Made by a program: the position numbers and the translations under genes. Shown here in pieces: positions 29,120 to 39,955 of a stretch of DNA of 43,695 bases; position 1 is the first letter of the stretch; each line of letters opens with the position of its first letter. The notes beneath the pieces are model-generated. The model ran no database searches. It worked only from the letters and a program-made list of their open reading frames with translations, and had not been told where the DNA came from. The stretch comes from Stentor coeruleus. Taxonomy: Eukaryota; Ciliophora; Heterotrichea; Heterotrichida; Stentoridae. The stretch covers positions 1 to 43,695 of the forward strand of contig MPUH01000600.1 of assembly GCA_001970955.1 (NCBI GenBank). The letters run 5' to 3'.

Positions 29120-30538
29120 ATGGAAAGAAACCGAGCATATTCTGTACTGGAACTTATCGGCTGGGGAAAATACAATTTCATAGCTTTTCTTCAATGCGGA
29201 TTTGTAATACCTAAACAGGCTTGGGCAATATTTGATTATTGGTATGAGAGTATGGCCTTTATTGTTGATGGGGTTATCGAAGAATGGGATCTCAGCACAT
29301 TACAAGCAGGAATAATTGGATCTTTTATACAAATTGGTCTTTTATTTGGAAGTGTATTCTGGGCTTGGGTCGGTGGTAAATATGGAAGAATGCATGCATT
29401 TAAAACTTGTATAATCATTGTATCAGTCGCTAGCATATTATTAACAGTATCTCCAAACTTTTATGTTTTAAGTGTAGCTTTGACTATACTTGGTTTTGGT
29501 ATAGCAGGGGAGTTATCTTTACCAAGTACTGTTTTTTATGAATTTTGCCCTCCTTCAAAAAGATTTTACATTACCTTAATGACGTTGTTTCAAGGTTTTG
29601 GGGCAATATTAGTATCTCTTATTGCATATTTAGTATCTTTGTTTAATAATACTGGGTTTCACAATTGGAGAATTATTGTTTCTGCAGGGGCTGTTGTTGG
29701 GATTATATCAATGATTTTTAGATTTTTTATGCATGAAACACCAGCTTTTCTTATAACCCAAAACAAGCAAATGGCAGCAGATGATGTGCTTAATATTATT
29801 AGTTTGAAAAACACTGGGAAAATTCTAGGTAAAATTGAGAACTCATCATCTTTGAATCCTAATGAATTTACACAAGAAGAAGAAGAAGAAACTCCTAAAC
29901 AAACAGAAAATATTGCTGAGAATGTGACTAGATTGTTTAAACCTCCTTTATTAAAAGTGACTATTATATTATCATTGGTAAAAATTATATAGGTTTATAC
30001 ACTTGTTAGCTATAGTTATTCTGGGTATTTGTATTTTATGCCTGAATTTTTAGGAGAGTTTTCTACATCAACAGCATATATGATAATATTAATACAACAG
30101 AGCTCTGGGATACCTGGGGTGATACTTGGAACGTATTTGGTAGAGACTAGATGTGGTAGGAAATACACAACTTTAATATTTTTTATATTGACTGGGCTAT
30201 TGATATTGATTTTTAGTTTTACAACGTCGTTTTGGTTTGTATGGATTATTTAGATTTTGATTGCCAGCAGCATAAGTTATATGTTTATTTACCTTGCTTA
30301 TGCTTCGATGTTTACAATTGGTCCTGAGTCTTTTCCAACTAGCGTTAGAAGTTCAGGGTCAGGGGTGACTGTATTACTATCTAGAATTGGGGGAATTTCA
30401 AGCCCAATTATAACAGGATACATATTAGAATTGCCAAATGGAGTATTTTTATCTCTTCTCAGCCTTTGCATCACATTTTGTGTAGCTGGAGTTTTTGTAT
30501 TATTCTTAAAAGAAACAAGAGGACAAAAAACTGGTTAA
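29120..30538 (+). CDS. MFS transporter, SLC22/SV2-like, copy 2
   Basis: Four exons: 29120-29203, 29219-29977, 29993-30238 and 30254-30538. These lengths (84, 759, 246, 285 nt) are identical to copy 1, giving 457 residues. Intron 1 (GTAATACCTAAACAG) has no stop in frame and would be translated as VIPKQ if missed, but copy 1 shows it is an intron. Motifs are as in copy 1: GKYGRMHAF, FYEFCPPSKR, RFFMHETPAFLITQNKQ, ETRCGRKYTTL, GPESFPTSVRSSGSG and KETRGQKTG. Differences concentrate in the acidic loop (EEEEEETPKQTEN) and some membrane faces. It is a tandem duplicate, probably for related substrates. Confidence 0.9.
29204..29218 (+). other. 15-nt intron 1 of MFS copy 2 (no in-frame stop)
   Basis: GTAATACCTAAACAG, A at position 10, CAG at the 3' end. 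Invisible to ORF calling; revealed by alignment with copy 1. Confidence 0.88.
29978..29992 (+). other. 15-nt intron 2 of MFS copy 2
   Basis: GTAAAAATTATATAG, A at position 10; phase 0. Confidence 0.9.
30239..30253 (+). other. 15-nt intron 3 of MFS copy 2
   Basis: GTATGGATTATTTAG, A at position 10; phase 0. Confidence 0.9.
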
Positions 30539-30621
30539 GAATAATTAAACATTAGCTTACCTTTAATACAAAATTTTCTTCTTAAAATTCCCAAAGCATA
30601 ATAAAATCCTTACCATATAAA

Positions 30622-31869
30622 ATGGAAGAGCTCAAGCGGGCAACAGATATCAAAGACACCCATCCTGAAGAAAGTGTCAAAATCCTCTCAAGCCTTCTAC
30701 TCTGTGATTCTCTTCAAGGTGACTCAACAAAAATCAAAGAATCAGCAATTTTACTTCTTGGCAAACTTTATGCTGAAAATGGACAAAGTACCCAACTTAC
30801 TGATTTAATCCAACAAATCCGACCTTTATTTTCAACATTCCCCAAAGCTAAAACTGCAAAAATTGTCCGTTCTCTTATAGATTTCTCAGGCCTACTTCCA
30901 AATTCTCAAGGTCTGCAAATCAAACTTTGCGAAGAGACAATCAGTTGGTGCCAAGCTGAAAAAAGAACTTTCCTTAAGCAACGTCTTGAAACCAAACTAG
31001 CTCAACTTTATATGGAATCTTCACGTTATAAAGAAAGTTTAGATACATTACAAAGCTTATTAAAAGAAGTAAAAAAACTAGATGATAAACTTCAATTAGT
31101 CGAAATACAAGTTATAGAAAGTAAGGTTTTTCAAAGACTTTGTAATATCCCAAGAGCTAAAGCTGCTTTAACATCATCAAGAAGTTGTGCTAATTCTATA
31201 TATTGTCCTGCTGTATTACAAGCTGATATTGATATGATGTCAGGAATACTTAATTGTGAAGAAAGGGATTATAGGACTGGATATTCTTATTTTTATGAAG
31301 CACATGAAGGGTTTAATTCTATTGAAGATTCACGTGCTTTACAATGTTTGAAATATATGCTTATGAGTAAGATTATGGCAAAAAGACCTGAAGATGTTCA
31401 TGCATTAGTTAATAATAAAGGTGGGGTTAAGTATGTTGGTAAAGAAATTGAATGTATGCAAGCTGTTGCTAAAGCTCTTGAACTTAGGTCATTACATGAA
31501 TTTCAAAAATCACTTGCAGAATTTAAAGATGAACTTGAAGGGGATTTTGTTGTGAATAGGCATATACAAGAATTGTATGATACAATGCTAGAACAACATT
31601 TGATTAGGATTATTGAACCGTTTAGTAAAGTTGAATTAAGTCATGTGGCAAGTTTGATTGGACTGCCTGAGGAACTTGTCACGAATAAACTTTCACAGAT
31701 GATATTGGATAAGAAATTTGAAGGAACTTTAGATCAGGGAATTGGATGTTTGATTGTATATGATGAGCCACCAACATCAAAGTTTTATAGTACCTCGCTG
31801 AAATATTTAGAATCTTTAAATACTGTAGTCGACTCACTTTTCCAAAAGGCAGTGGCTATTAAAAGTTAG
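30622..31869 (+). CDS. RPN6: 26S proteasome lid subunit Rpn6 / PSMD11
   Basis: 415 residues, close to the roughly 420 of other eukaryotes, single exon. Rpn6 is a lid subunit that clamps the 19S regulatory particle to the 20S core. The N-terminal TPR-like solenoid shows conserved stretches such as ESSRYKESLDTLQSLLKEVKKLDDKLQLVE, NIPRAKAALTSSRSCANSIYC and GILNCEERDYRTGYSYFYEA. The C-terminal PCI domain contains LIRIIEPFSKVELSHVASLIGLPEELVTNKLSQMILDKKF and the GCLIVYDEPP strand. The start is CCATATAAAATGG. Its stop is followed after only 16 nt by the ATG of the DnaJ gene. Confidence 0.95.
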   Translation: MEELKRATDIKDTHPEESVKILSSLLLCDSLQGDSTKIKESAILLLGKLYAENGQSTQLTDLIQQIRPLFSTFPKAKTAKIVRSLIDFSGLLPNSQGLQIKLCEETISWCQAEKRTFLKQRLETKLAQLYMESSRYKESLDTLQSLLKEVKKLDDKLQLVEIQVIESKVFQRLCNIPRAKAALTSSRSCANSIYCPAVLQADIDMMSGILNCEERDYRTGYSYFYEAHEGFNSIEDSRALQCLKYMLMSKIMAKRPEDVHALVNNKGGVKYVGKEIECMQAVAKALELRSLHEFQKSLAEFKDELEGDFVVNRHIQELYDTMLEQHLIRIIEPFSKVELSHVASLIGLPEELVTNKLSQMILDKKFEGTLDQGIGCLIVYDEPPTSKFYSTSLKYLESLNTVVDSLFQKAVAIKS

Positions 31870-31885
31870 TTAGTCATTTTTATTA

Positions 31886-33088
31886 ATGTTTTGTAGGGTT
31901 CTGAGAGGTTTCCGAAGTTCTGGAGTGATGCTTGCGAAAAAAGATTTTTATTCCATACTTGGAGTCTCTCGGGGAGCAAATGAGTCTGAAATCAAGAAGG
32001 CATATTTTTCTTTGGCTAAAAAGTACCATCCTGATGTTAACAAAGAACCAGATGCCAAGAACAAATTTTCAGAGATCAGTACAGCCTATGAAACTCTGAG
32101 TAATTCAGAAAAAAGAAAGACCTATGATGCAACTGGGATGACAGGAGATGAACAAGATCAAGCAAAAAGCGCAGGCTTTGACTCTGGGAATTTCGGAGGC
32201 TTCAACCCATTTGGTGGAGGTTTTTCTAGTACCGGTGGTTTTGGCAATTTCCAAGATATTTTCAGTGAATTTGAAGAGTTCTTTGGAACTGGACGCAAAG
32301 AAAAAGTTAACTACAAAGGAGAGGACATTAGCTTATCTCTTGAAATTCCTTTTATGGACGCGGTAAAAGGTTCTCAGAAAAGAGTTTCTATAGAGCGAAA
32401 GGGTACTTGCGGTACCTGTAAAGGGTCAAAAGTAAAGCCAGGGACTTCTCCATCCAAATGCTCTAACTGTGGAGGTCGTGGCGTGGTATTTTTCCAAAGG
32501 GGTCCAATGTCAATCCAAACAGTCTGCACAAAATGTAAAGGCACAGGGACTATTATAAAAAACCAATGCACACCTTGTAAAGGAACAGGATTTGCTTATA
32601 ATGAATATACAGAAAACGTAAATATCCCAGCAGGAGTTAGTAATGGTCAAAGTTTAAGAATGGCAAATAAAGGTCATCATTCAGAAGGAGGTGGTCCACA
32701 AGGAGATTTACTTATAAAAATTCATATCACCCCTCATCCAGTGTTTAAGAGAGAAGGACAGGATATCTTTTCTGATATATATATTAATGTACCACAGGCT
32801 GCTTTAGGGACTGCTGTTGAAGTAGAAACTTTGAATGGAAATCAAAAAATCAATGTCGACCCTGGGACTAATTCTGGAGATCAGAAAAGATTGAATGGAC
32901 TAGGGATACCGTTCCTCCCGCCAAATCAAAATAAAAAAGGTGACCATATTGTCACGTTCAAAGTGAAAATACCTAAAAACCTTACGGAAAAACAGAAGAA
33001 GTTGTATCAGGAATTAGCAGGTGAAGAGGGAACTGTTACTAGTGATGGGATTTTTGGGAAGTTCAAGAATTTTACAAATAAATTTTAG
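31886..33088 (+). CDS. Class I DnaJ (Hsp40), mitochondrial type
   Basis: 400 residues. A short Arg/Ser-rich N-terminus ([15 protein letters not shown]) looks like a mitochondrial targeting peptide. The J domain (about 20-84) has the HPD motif at 48-50. A Gly/Phe-rich region follows (about 95-135). Four CxxCxGxG-type zinc repeats lie at about 175-235 ([32 protein letters not shown]). The C-terminal substrate-binding domains include [22 protein letters not shown]. This is the full class I layout of DnaJ, Mdj1 and DNAJA3, and it stimulates Hsp70 ATPase. It starts 16 nt after the Rpn6 stop, so its promoter must be very short or lie within that gene. Confidence 0.93.
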   Translation: MFCRVLRGFRSSGVMLAKKDFYSILGVSRGANESEIKKAYFSLAKKYHPDVNKEPDAKNKFSEISTAYETLSNSEKRKTYDATGMTGDEQDQAKSAGFDSGNFGGFNPFGGGFSSTGGFGNFQDIFSEFEEFFGTGRKEKVNYKGEDISLSLEIPFMDAVKGSQKRVSIERKGTCGTCKGSKVKPGTSPSKCSNCGGRGVVFFQRGPMSIQTVCTKCKGTGTIIKNQCTPCKGTGFAYNEYTENVNIPAGVSNGQSLRMANKGHHSEGGGPQGDLLIKIHITPHPVFKREGQDIFSDIYINVPQAALGTAVEVETLNGNQKINVDPGTNSGDQKRLNGLGIPFLPPNQNKKGDHIVTFKVKIPKNLTEKQKKLYQELAGEEGTVTSDGIFGKFKNFTNKF

Positions 33089-33513
33089 TTGTTTCTTAGA
33101 ATTGGTTGTTTAAAGTCAATTATTTTAAAGGTAGATTATTGATGAATATATAAAAGAATGGGCTTTTTAATAAACTTATATATGGATGATTGAATGAGAA
33201 ATCGCTGCTATTATAATTTTATTTATCAAAAATTATACACCCACTATATTTCAATAATAAATTCCAATAGTTATTTTTATCTAAAAAGGTAAAAATTTTA
33301 TAGGACCACATATTATCCTCCTATATCTAAAACTTAGCCCTTTTCCTTTATAATATCATAAATCATACACATCTATTACCTTATCTTCATCATGATCTAA
33401 AAAAAATTAATATAAATCCTATACTAAAATTCTTTATTAGACATATGCCAATATTTCTACATTTTAAATTCTAAACCATATATTATCTACACAACTTACA
33501 TGTTATGTATATA
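33089..33513. other. Convergent intergenic region
   Basis: AT-rich sequence between the 3' ends of the DnaJ and allantoinase-like genes. No feature is seen. Confidence 0.5.
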
Positions 33514-35460
33514 CTACTGACTAATTCTCAACACATGCCTTCCTCGCGCTTTGAATTTCCCTTGGCTATAAACATTATTCCCTCTAAGATACACTCTAAA
33601 AATCTTCCCATACAATTCCGTATTTAAAAAAGGGGACATTTGAGGATAAGGCGAATATTCTTCAGTCACCAAAAACTTCTCATAAGGATTCCACACAATC
33701 AAATCTGCATATTTTCCTTTATTTATACTTCCTCTTGTATTTGATATATTCAATATTTCCGCTGGATATAGACTAAGCCATTTAGCCAGTCTTACTATAT
33801 AATGTTCTAATTGTGCATGACTTGAAACAGGACCATTAAGTGTAGTCCAAACTGCTTGTAAACTAAACCCAATAGCTGGAAACCCATTAACAGCTTTACG
33901 GAAATTCCCTTTAATAATTTTGAAATCATTACAAACCGCTGCATGACCTGAAGTAATTGCATCAATACCTTTCATCTTAAGTAAATCCCATATTAAATTT
34001 GTATTTGCTTGGTTTCTTATCGGCGGATAGCATTTAAACCTAGTATCATTTTCTGGTATTGTCATACTACTAAACGTTAAATGACTTGCTGGGATTTCAC
34101 AAGTTAATCTTTTACACCATTCTTTAGCCTGTCTGATTTTATTTAAAGAAGAAGCTGCTGATATATTGCAAACATGAACACGACAATTAGACTTTTTTAA
34201 TGATTCTAAAAGTTTAACAATTCCTGAATGTTCCCATGTTTGTGAATAATTAGCCATATGATAACAATATAAATTTTCTTTAGGTGTTATAGTAGGTTTG
34301 ATAACTAAAGATAATGATCCAGTGATTTTCCTTCTTTGTAATATTGAAGGTTTAGGACTTGTAGGGTATGATAAATCTACACTTGATGTATCTGACATAG
34401 GAGAATTAGGGAAGTTCATAGGGTTAGGATTTAAACCAATTGGGCTGATAAAATGTGTAACGCCAGCTTCTTTATAAGTTTCAAATTCAGCATGGCTTAA
34501 GTTTTGTATGCTCATCTGACTTTCTTTAATCCTCTTGTCAAGGTCATCAAAAATCGTATTTGTGTTGCTTTTACGGATTTTCTTCGACATCAGGTTTGCG
34601 AACTGCTCATCAACTTCTTTGATTTCATCAATATCCAAAACCAACTCTGATGTTTTTCTATTTGTCGTCATTGTAAACTCATCTGAATTGCTTCTCTCAT
34701 CTTTATACAAAGGTGAAGATTTTTTTCTCAGATTATTTGCCACAGATTTCCAACTTTGTAACTTAGGCAACTGTGGTGAATCTTCATCTTCTTCATTTTC
34801 ATCTTCAATAAGATCAGGAAAGGCCCCAGAAAAAGATGATGACTCTTGTGTATCAGTCAATCGATCTTTTAAAGGTCTTAGTCTATAAGGTGATACCGAA
34901 TGAAGCATACGTGGATCAGGAAGATTAGGATCAATAAAAAAGGTCAATGAAGTTTTTTCGATTTCCTGAAGAACTGGTAATAAATTAGAAGGAATGCATT
35001 GAACTGTCATATAAGGAGGAAAAAGATAACCTTTAACAGCTAAGTAGCCTTGCTCATTAAGAAATGGTATTGTTTCCATTGTTGAGATTTCAAGTGTTGC
35101 AACTTTGCCGATATCACAAAACAACTCACCTGTTGGAGCTGGGTCCATGTAATAACCACTTTCTATTAGACTAAAAGTTACCCCTCCTGAAATTGCAGCT
35201 TTTGTCAGCTCTGTATATGTTTCCCACTCAAGTCTGGTATTTAAGTCAATTATCCCTGGAGATATGTAGAAGTTCTCAAGATTTTCGGGATTCCAATCCT
35301 GATACTTATTGATAACAGATGATATTCCTATATCAGAATCGATTATTACTATGTCATAAATGATTTCATCTTCAATAAGGATTATCCCATAAACAGGTTT
35401 GTTTGAGTTGATGTTGTTAGTGAGGACAATATGCCTGCTGACAAGAGCTTGTTTAACCAT
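33514..35460 (-). CDS. Allantoinase-like amidohydrolase homologue, probable pseudoenzyme
   Basis: 648 residues against about 450-500 for allantoinases. The family fold is clear: ISPGIIDLNTRLEWETYTELTKAAISGGVT (67-94), RVHVCNISAASSLNKIRQAKEW (427-448), HLTFSSMTIPENDTRFKCYPPIRNQAN (460-486), ITSGHAAV (502-509), then IGFSLQAVWT and GSINKGKYADLIVWNP. Every site where the family has a metal ligand or catalytic residue looks changed. The HxH after IID is NT. The carboxylated-Lys site reads GYLF. The VHAE His is FFID (174-177). The VHLS His is CNIS (431-434). The SDH aspartate is SGH (504-506). An acidic, Ser-rich insert of nearly 200 residues (about 200-395) splits the barrel. This suggests a structural or regulatory role, as in CRMP relatives. 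The ligand mapping is by eye. Confidence 0.75.
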   Translation of the reverse strand: MVKQALVSRHIVLTNNINSNKPVYGIILIEDEIIYDIVIIDSDIGISSVINKYQDWNPENLENFYISPGIIDLNTRLEWETYTELTKAAISGGVTFSLIESGYYMDPAPTGELFCDIGKVATLEISTMETIPFLNEQGYLAVKGYLFPPYMTVQCIPSNLLPVLQEIEKTSLTFFIDPNLPDPRMLHSVSPYRLRPLKDRLTDTQESSSFSGAFPDLIEDENEEDEDSPQLPKLQSWKSVANNLRKKSSPLYKDERSNSDEFTMTTNRKTSELVLDIDEIKEVDEQFANLMSKKIRKSNTNTIFDDLDKRIKESQMSIQNLSHAEFETYKEAGVTHFISPIGLNPNPMNFPNSPMSDTSSVDLSYPTSPKPSILQRRKITGSLSLVIKPTITPKENLYCYHMANYSQTWEHSGIVKLLESLKKSNCRVHVCNISAASSLNKIRQAKEWCKRLTCEIPASHLTFSSMTIPENDTRFKCYPPIRNQANTNLIWDLLKMKGIDAITSGHAAVCNDFKIIKGNFRKAVNGFPAIGFSLQAVWTTLNGPVSSHAQLEHYIVRLAKWLSLYPAEILNISNTRGSINKGKYADLIVWNPYEKFLVTEEYSPYPQMSPFLNTELYGKIFRVYLRGNNVYSQGKFKARGRHVLRISQ

Positions 35461-37065
35461 TTTTGTATTGGGTTTATGGAAAGTTTATCATATTTAAGAT
35501 TAGATTTTTATGTTTTTTAGCAAAGTTTAGGATTTGGAATGGGCTTTTGATGAGAAGAGATGGTTGGAAAGGTTTGTGAGAGGAATTTTATGGGTGGAAA
35601 AATAAGTACAGGGGTTGAATAAATAGATTTTTTTATAGAGTAATTTAGGAAGTATAGATTAGGAAATGATAAATTTGCTAGGTTTTACGTTGGATTGGTA
35701 GTTTTTATCTAAAAAACATTTATTTTATATATGATATCTTTGATAAAATCCTAGATAAAAAGTTTTAATGAGGTATATATACAATATCGACATTTATATA
35801 AAAGATTTTTATTTTTAGTTCCCTTGTGTAAAAAATAGTATCAAAGTTAAAGGTTTAAATAATAATAAAAATTTGTCCTTTAAAAATTATATAGATACAG
35901 TATTCATACTTAAAATTCATATGGCAAGCCTAAAATAGATTTTTTAAAACTAAAGACTGAAAATAATATCTAAAACCATCTCCAGCTAGAGTTTTTTAGA
36001 ATCCCTAAGCGAAATTTTAAAAAATTTGATCATGAAGAATAGCGTTTAGAGTCTGGATTATGCAGATGCATTTTTTATTTGTGATTCTTGATAAGAGAAT
36101 ATTGATAATTTGATTTCAACTCATTAGTTTAAATATTTATGATAATTTGTTATGTAAGTATTACTTTATAAACTCTTGATAATTAGTTTTGTATGAAAGA
36201 TTATTATTATAAGATTCGAAAAGATCTTCTTTTAAAAATATTTAGGTATGTAATTTTACTATAAAAGCCTATTTTCCAATTCTATTATTTTTATTATCAT
36301 GCATTAAGTAATTCGATATGATTAAATTCTGAAGACGCTTTAGAATAGAAAAAATCAAATAATCTATTCAACTATTTTTTTTCCTAATCACTCAGTAAAA
36401 ATTCCATCTAAATCTACAAGCCTGATAATATTAAAAAATCATCTCTTTATTATCGCATCAAAGCTTTATCACAATAAATCTTAATTCTTTTACATTAAAA
36501 TATCATCATCATAATTACCTTAACCCTATACAAATTTAGTAAAAAAATTTTTCAAATATCTAAATCGCATTGAATTCTTAAAAGTCTTAAGATCATAACG
36601 CTTAAATATTATTACAATTCCTATATTTTAAAAAAATCTTAGTTTAGACAAGAACTTGATTAAAAAAAATTAAATTACTTTTATACTTTCATAATACTAA
36701 TAAAGTATATTTTCGCCTTTATATTTTATTATAAATCCTTAGCATGGTAAAAAGTTATAGATAAAAATTTCTATCAACTTTTATATTTCTATTATATTCC
36801 ATTAGATACAATATGAGCTTGGATTTCTGAATTTATATTTTAGGTCCTATGATTGATTAAAAACTAAGTGTTTGATAATCGAACCTTAATGCCCCTTATT
36901 CCTTTTAAGACGTATTTAATCTAGCTTTATTTTTATGTTTATTTTCCTGATAACTAGGATATTTGAAACATAAGATTAAGTGTCTAGAAATACCTTTCAT
37001 CTTAAATGCTTGCATAGAAAATGTTTTTTTGAATTTCCTTCAATTTAAAGAACAAGTATTTCCTT
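35461..37065. other. Long intergenic region, no gene seen
   Basis: 1.6 kb, AT-rich. G-rich on the + strand next to the allantoinase-like start (to about 35690), then mixed. No long frame, RNA, repeat or intron-linked exon chain was found on either strand. Confidence 0.45.
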
Positions 37066-37287
37066 TTAGTAATGAATAAAGTAGAATAATCTATCAATCC
37101 TAGTTAAATCTTTATATACAAAACTTACTTTACTAATTTCTTTATATTTATCATTAAAAACACATCCAAAGGACAACTCCAAGCCAAAACATGCAAAATC
37201 TTCAATATCAGCCCCAATCACCAAAAAAATCATGCCAAATTTCAAAAAGTTTTCATTGAAAAAAAGCCCATCTTCTAAATCTTCCAT
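37066..37287 (-). CDS. Possible small protein, unknown
   Basis: A 73-residue ORF with an A-rich start context (AAAGAAAAAAATGG). It is acidic and aromatic-rich (MEDLEDGLFFNENFLKFG..., then ADIEDFACFGLELSFGC and a VYKDLTRIDRLFYFIHY tail). No family is recognised and no intron extends it. It lies just downstream of the LRR gene 3' end on the same strand. It may be a genuine small gene or chance. Confidence 0.3.
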   Translation of the reverse strand: MEDLEDGLFFNENFLKFGMIFLVIGADIEDFACFGLELSFGCVFNDKYKEISKVSFVYKDLTRIDRLFYFIHY

Positions 37288-37416
37288 TTTTTTCTTTAGT
37301 CCTAAAAGATATATACAAATGCCTATGAAATTCGGTAAACTAAGCTATTTATTCTAAAAAAAAATATCCAAAAGCTTACAAAAAAATGATCAGAAAAACC
37401 TAATACACATAAAAAC

Positions 37417-39456
37417 TCATAAACTTATTGGGTTATATTTTCTAAATACCGGCCTATCTCCTTCAAGGACAAAGCCTCTAGATTTTAAACATTGCTTAAG
37501 TTCTGTGCTTGGTACTCGACGTGTTTCTTTATTAGAAATTATTATTTTCTCATATAAAGGGCTTCTTGACCTACGAAGACTATCATTCATTTGTGAATAT
37601 CGAGATTTTTCCATTAAAGCACTTATAACAACACTTTCTGATTCTTTAGGAAGTTGTCCTAAGCCTTCAAGGTTTTTTTGTGTACTCTGCATTTCTCTTT
37701 TTGTTAGTTTTTTAGGTGTGTGTGCTGTGTCTTGCGAAAGGTTTTCAAGTCTTACAACCCGATCCTATATGATTTTTACCATAGTCCCTTTGAGTTTTTC
37801 ATTAACTTTATTGAGTTTATTCGAGTCTTGTTCGATTTTTTGCATCCTTTCTTCTAGTTTCATAACTTTGTCTTTGTCATCTGACTGAAGAGATTGTTCA
37901 GTACCTTCAAAACTCCTTAGTTCATTAAACTCAATACTATCTTTGATGACCTTTTTTTGAGGACGTAAACGTCTTGATGACCTTCTTGATGACTCTAAGG
38001 CTTCCATATAAAATTGTAATGATTGAAGTTTTTGGATATACCCATCAACAACTTCATTTTGATTAGCTTTGTCTTTTTCAATTCTATCCAGTCTTGATTG
38101 GATATCTTTTAAAGCTTTACTCACACTATCCATATCATCTGATCTTTTGCTTGCACTAACTTGTGACTCAACTTTTTCTAAATAAGAGTCGGTTTTTGAT
38201 GTGTAAGTCAAAAACTTTCCTTCAAGACCCATGATTTTATTGTTCATTGACTGTAAGCATTTCATAAATGTATCATCTTCTTTGAAATTCTTACTTAAAG
38301 CTGATTTGCCAAAAGACATTTCCTTTATAGACTTACCTTCCATAACAGTTGAGTCTGAATTCCTACTTTCAATTGAGTTTTTTCTGCTTATCTGTGTTTT
38401 CTTAGCGCTTCTTAAAGGGAATTTTAGATTATCCGTGCTATTAATCCTACTGTTTCTTTTATTTAAAAGTTTCATATTAATAACATCTTCTAAATCATTA
38501 GGTATTTCTGTATTTCTATCAGACAGCCAAACATTAGCTTTAAGTCCTTTATATATTCCTAATAATGGCCCTGTTGTCACAGCCCAATTTATTAAAGGAC
38601 TATCAATTTTCATCAAAGTCCTATTATGTTTAGTTAATATCATCTCTAATTCTCTTAATTGCATTGTTGTATTTGGATCTAAATCTATACTTATTGAACA
38701 TATATATGAATATCTTAATACATTTGTAAGCTTTAATGTTATAGCTTCTTGACTTGAAAGTAAACCTGATGGATTTTCTTTTATTGGAGCTGGACCTTTA
38801 TAATTCATTCCTTTAATACCTAAATGTTGTAAGGTTTTGTTTAAAGATAACATTTCTAATAAAGAGACAATATTTACAAACTCAAGAGGGTTGTGGTTTA
38901 TTGAAAAATGAAGCAAGGATTTGTTTTTAGCTAGACTTACGGCAAAGGAAAAATCTTTAAATTTGTTGAAATCTAATATGAGCAGTCGTAAAGATGAATC
39001 TTTTGGTGCACGGATAAGCTCGGATATAAACGAACCTGTATCATCGTTTAGTAAATTGTTGGAAAAGTCAAGACATTCTAGGCTTATACATTCTTGTAAA
39101 GCAGCTATTAATGATACAAAACTCCTGGAGTAGCTTAGTGATAGATGGGTTAGAGAGATTTTGCTTATGATATTGTTTTCTTCTATACCTTCTGATAAAT
39201 ATTCTAAAGCGATTTCTGAGATAGGAATTTGGGTTATACAAAGTTCTATTAGATATCTTGGAGAGTTTTTTAGCACAACAGCAATTGCTGAAAAATCGTT
39301 ATCATTCTGTATAAAAAATACCAGTTCTTGTTCGGAACCATCCACTATAAGTAAAGGGTTTTGCTCTGCTATGGCTTCTAGAACTTGATCTAAAGGCTTA
39401 ATGCTATTGTTCTCACAGACTTCCTATATAAAATATACCTTGTAGACAGCTTCCAT
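37417..39456 (-). CDS. Leucine-rich-repeat and coiled-coil protein
   Basis: Three exons: 39439-39456 (only 18 nt, MEAVYK), 37780-39423 and 37417-37764, giving 669 residues. Introns are GTATATTTTATATAG (39424-39438) and GTAAAAATCATATAG (37765-37779), both phase 0. Residues about 60-210 are LRRs of the ribonuclease-inhibitor type (LIELCITQIPISEIALEYLSEGI, LECLDFSNNLLNDDTGSFISELI, LRLLILDFNKFKDFSFAVSLAKN, LHFSINHNPLEFVNIVSLLEML, LQHLGIKGMNYKG). A Ser/Lys-rich linker with RNSIESRNS and similar sites follows, then coiled coils (SRLDRIEKDKANQNEVVDGYIQKL, KLEERMQKIEQDSNKLNKVNEKL). The last exon adds a basic Ser-rich tail. LRR plus coiled coil is common in ciliary and basal-body proteins; the specific function is unknown. 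Confidence 0.8.
37765..37779 (-). other. 15-nt intron 2 of the LRR gene
   Basis: GTAAAAATCATATAG, A at position 10; phase 0. It joins LKGTM to DRVVRLENLSQD and restores 115 C-terminal residues. Confidence 0.88.
39424..39438 (-). other. 15-nt intron 1 of the LRR gene
   Basis: GTATATTTTATATAG, A at position 10; phase 0. It links an 18-nt first exon to EVCENNSIKPLDQVL upstream of the previously open frame. Confidence 0.82.
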
Positions 39457-39955
39457 TTAAATTAATAAGAATAACTTAACAATTTTAAGGTTGGTTAGAT
39501 GAGATGCTGGGTATTTGCAAGCTTAGATTTAGTTTATATTTTTTTTGTTAGTTGCTGTTAGATTTTTGATAAGTGTTAATATATTTTGTTTTTAGGGGAT
39601 AAAACTTTTGAAATTGGAAGATAAATTGTGCGATTTTAGATTTAAAGTTTACTTTTTTATGAGAATATTTATGATTGCTATATAGAAATTTGGTGATAGA
39701 ATGATTTTTAATCATGTTGGAATATGGAGTGTGTATAAAAAATAATATTTTTTAGTTAATATTGTAATTCTATATATAAATTTACTAGTAAAACCATATC
39801 TTTAAGTTTTCAATAATATTCTCTGATATTTTAATAAGATATTATATATCTTATCCATCTCCTTATTAAAGTTTAAAGTATTTTCTTATAATACATCATT
39901 ACCTCCAAAATTTATTACAGCATCTATATACGCTAACTATAATTCTAAAAATTTC
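39457..39955. other. Intergenic region between divergent genes
   Basis: G-rich on the + strand at the left, C-rich over the last 80 nt before 39956. No other feature. Confidence 0.5.

Noticed and set aside
37505-39388. Several + strand ORFs inside the LRR gene
   Set aside because: All antisense to the LRR/coiled-coil frame; Ser/Leu-rich shadows.
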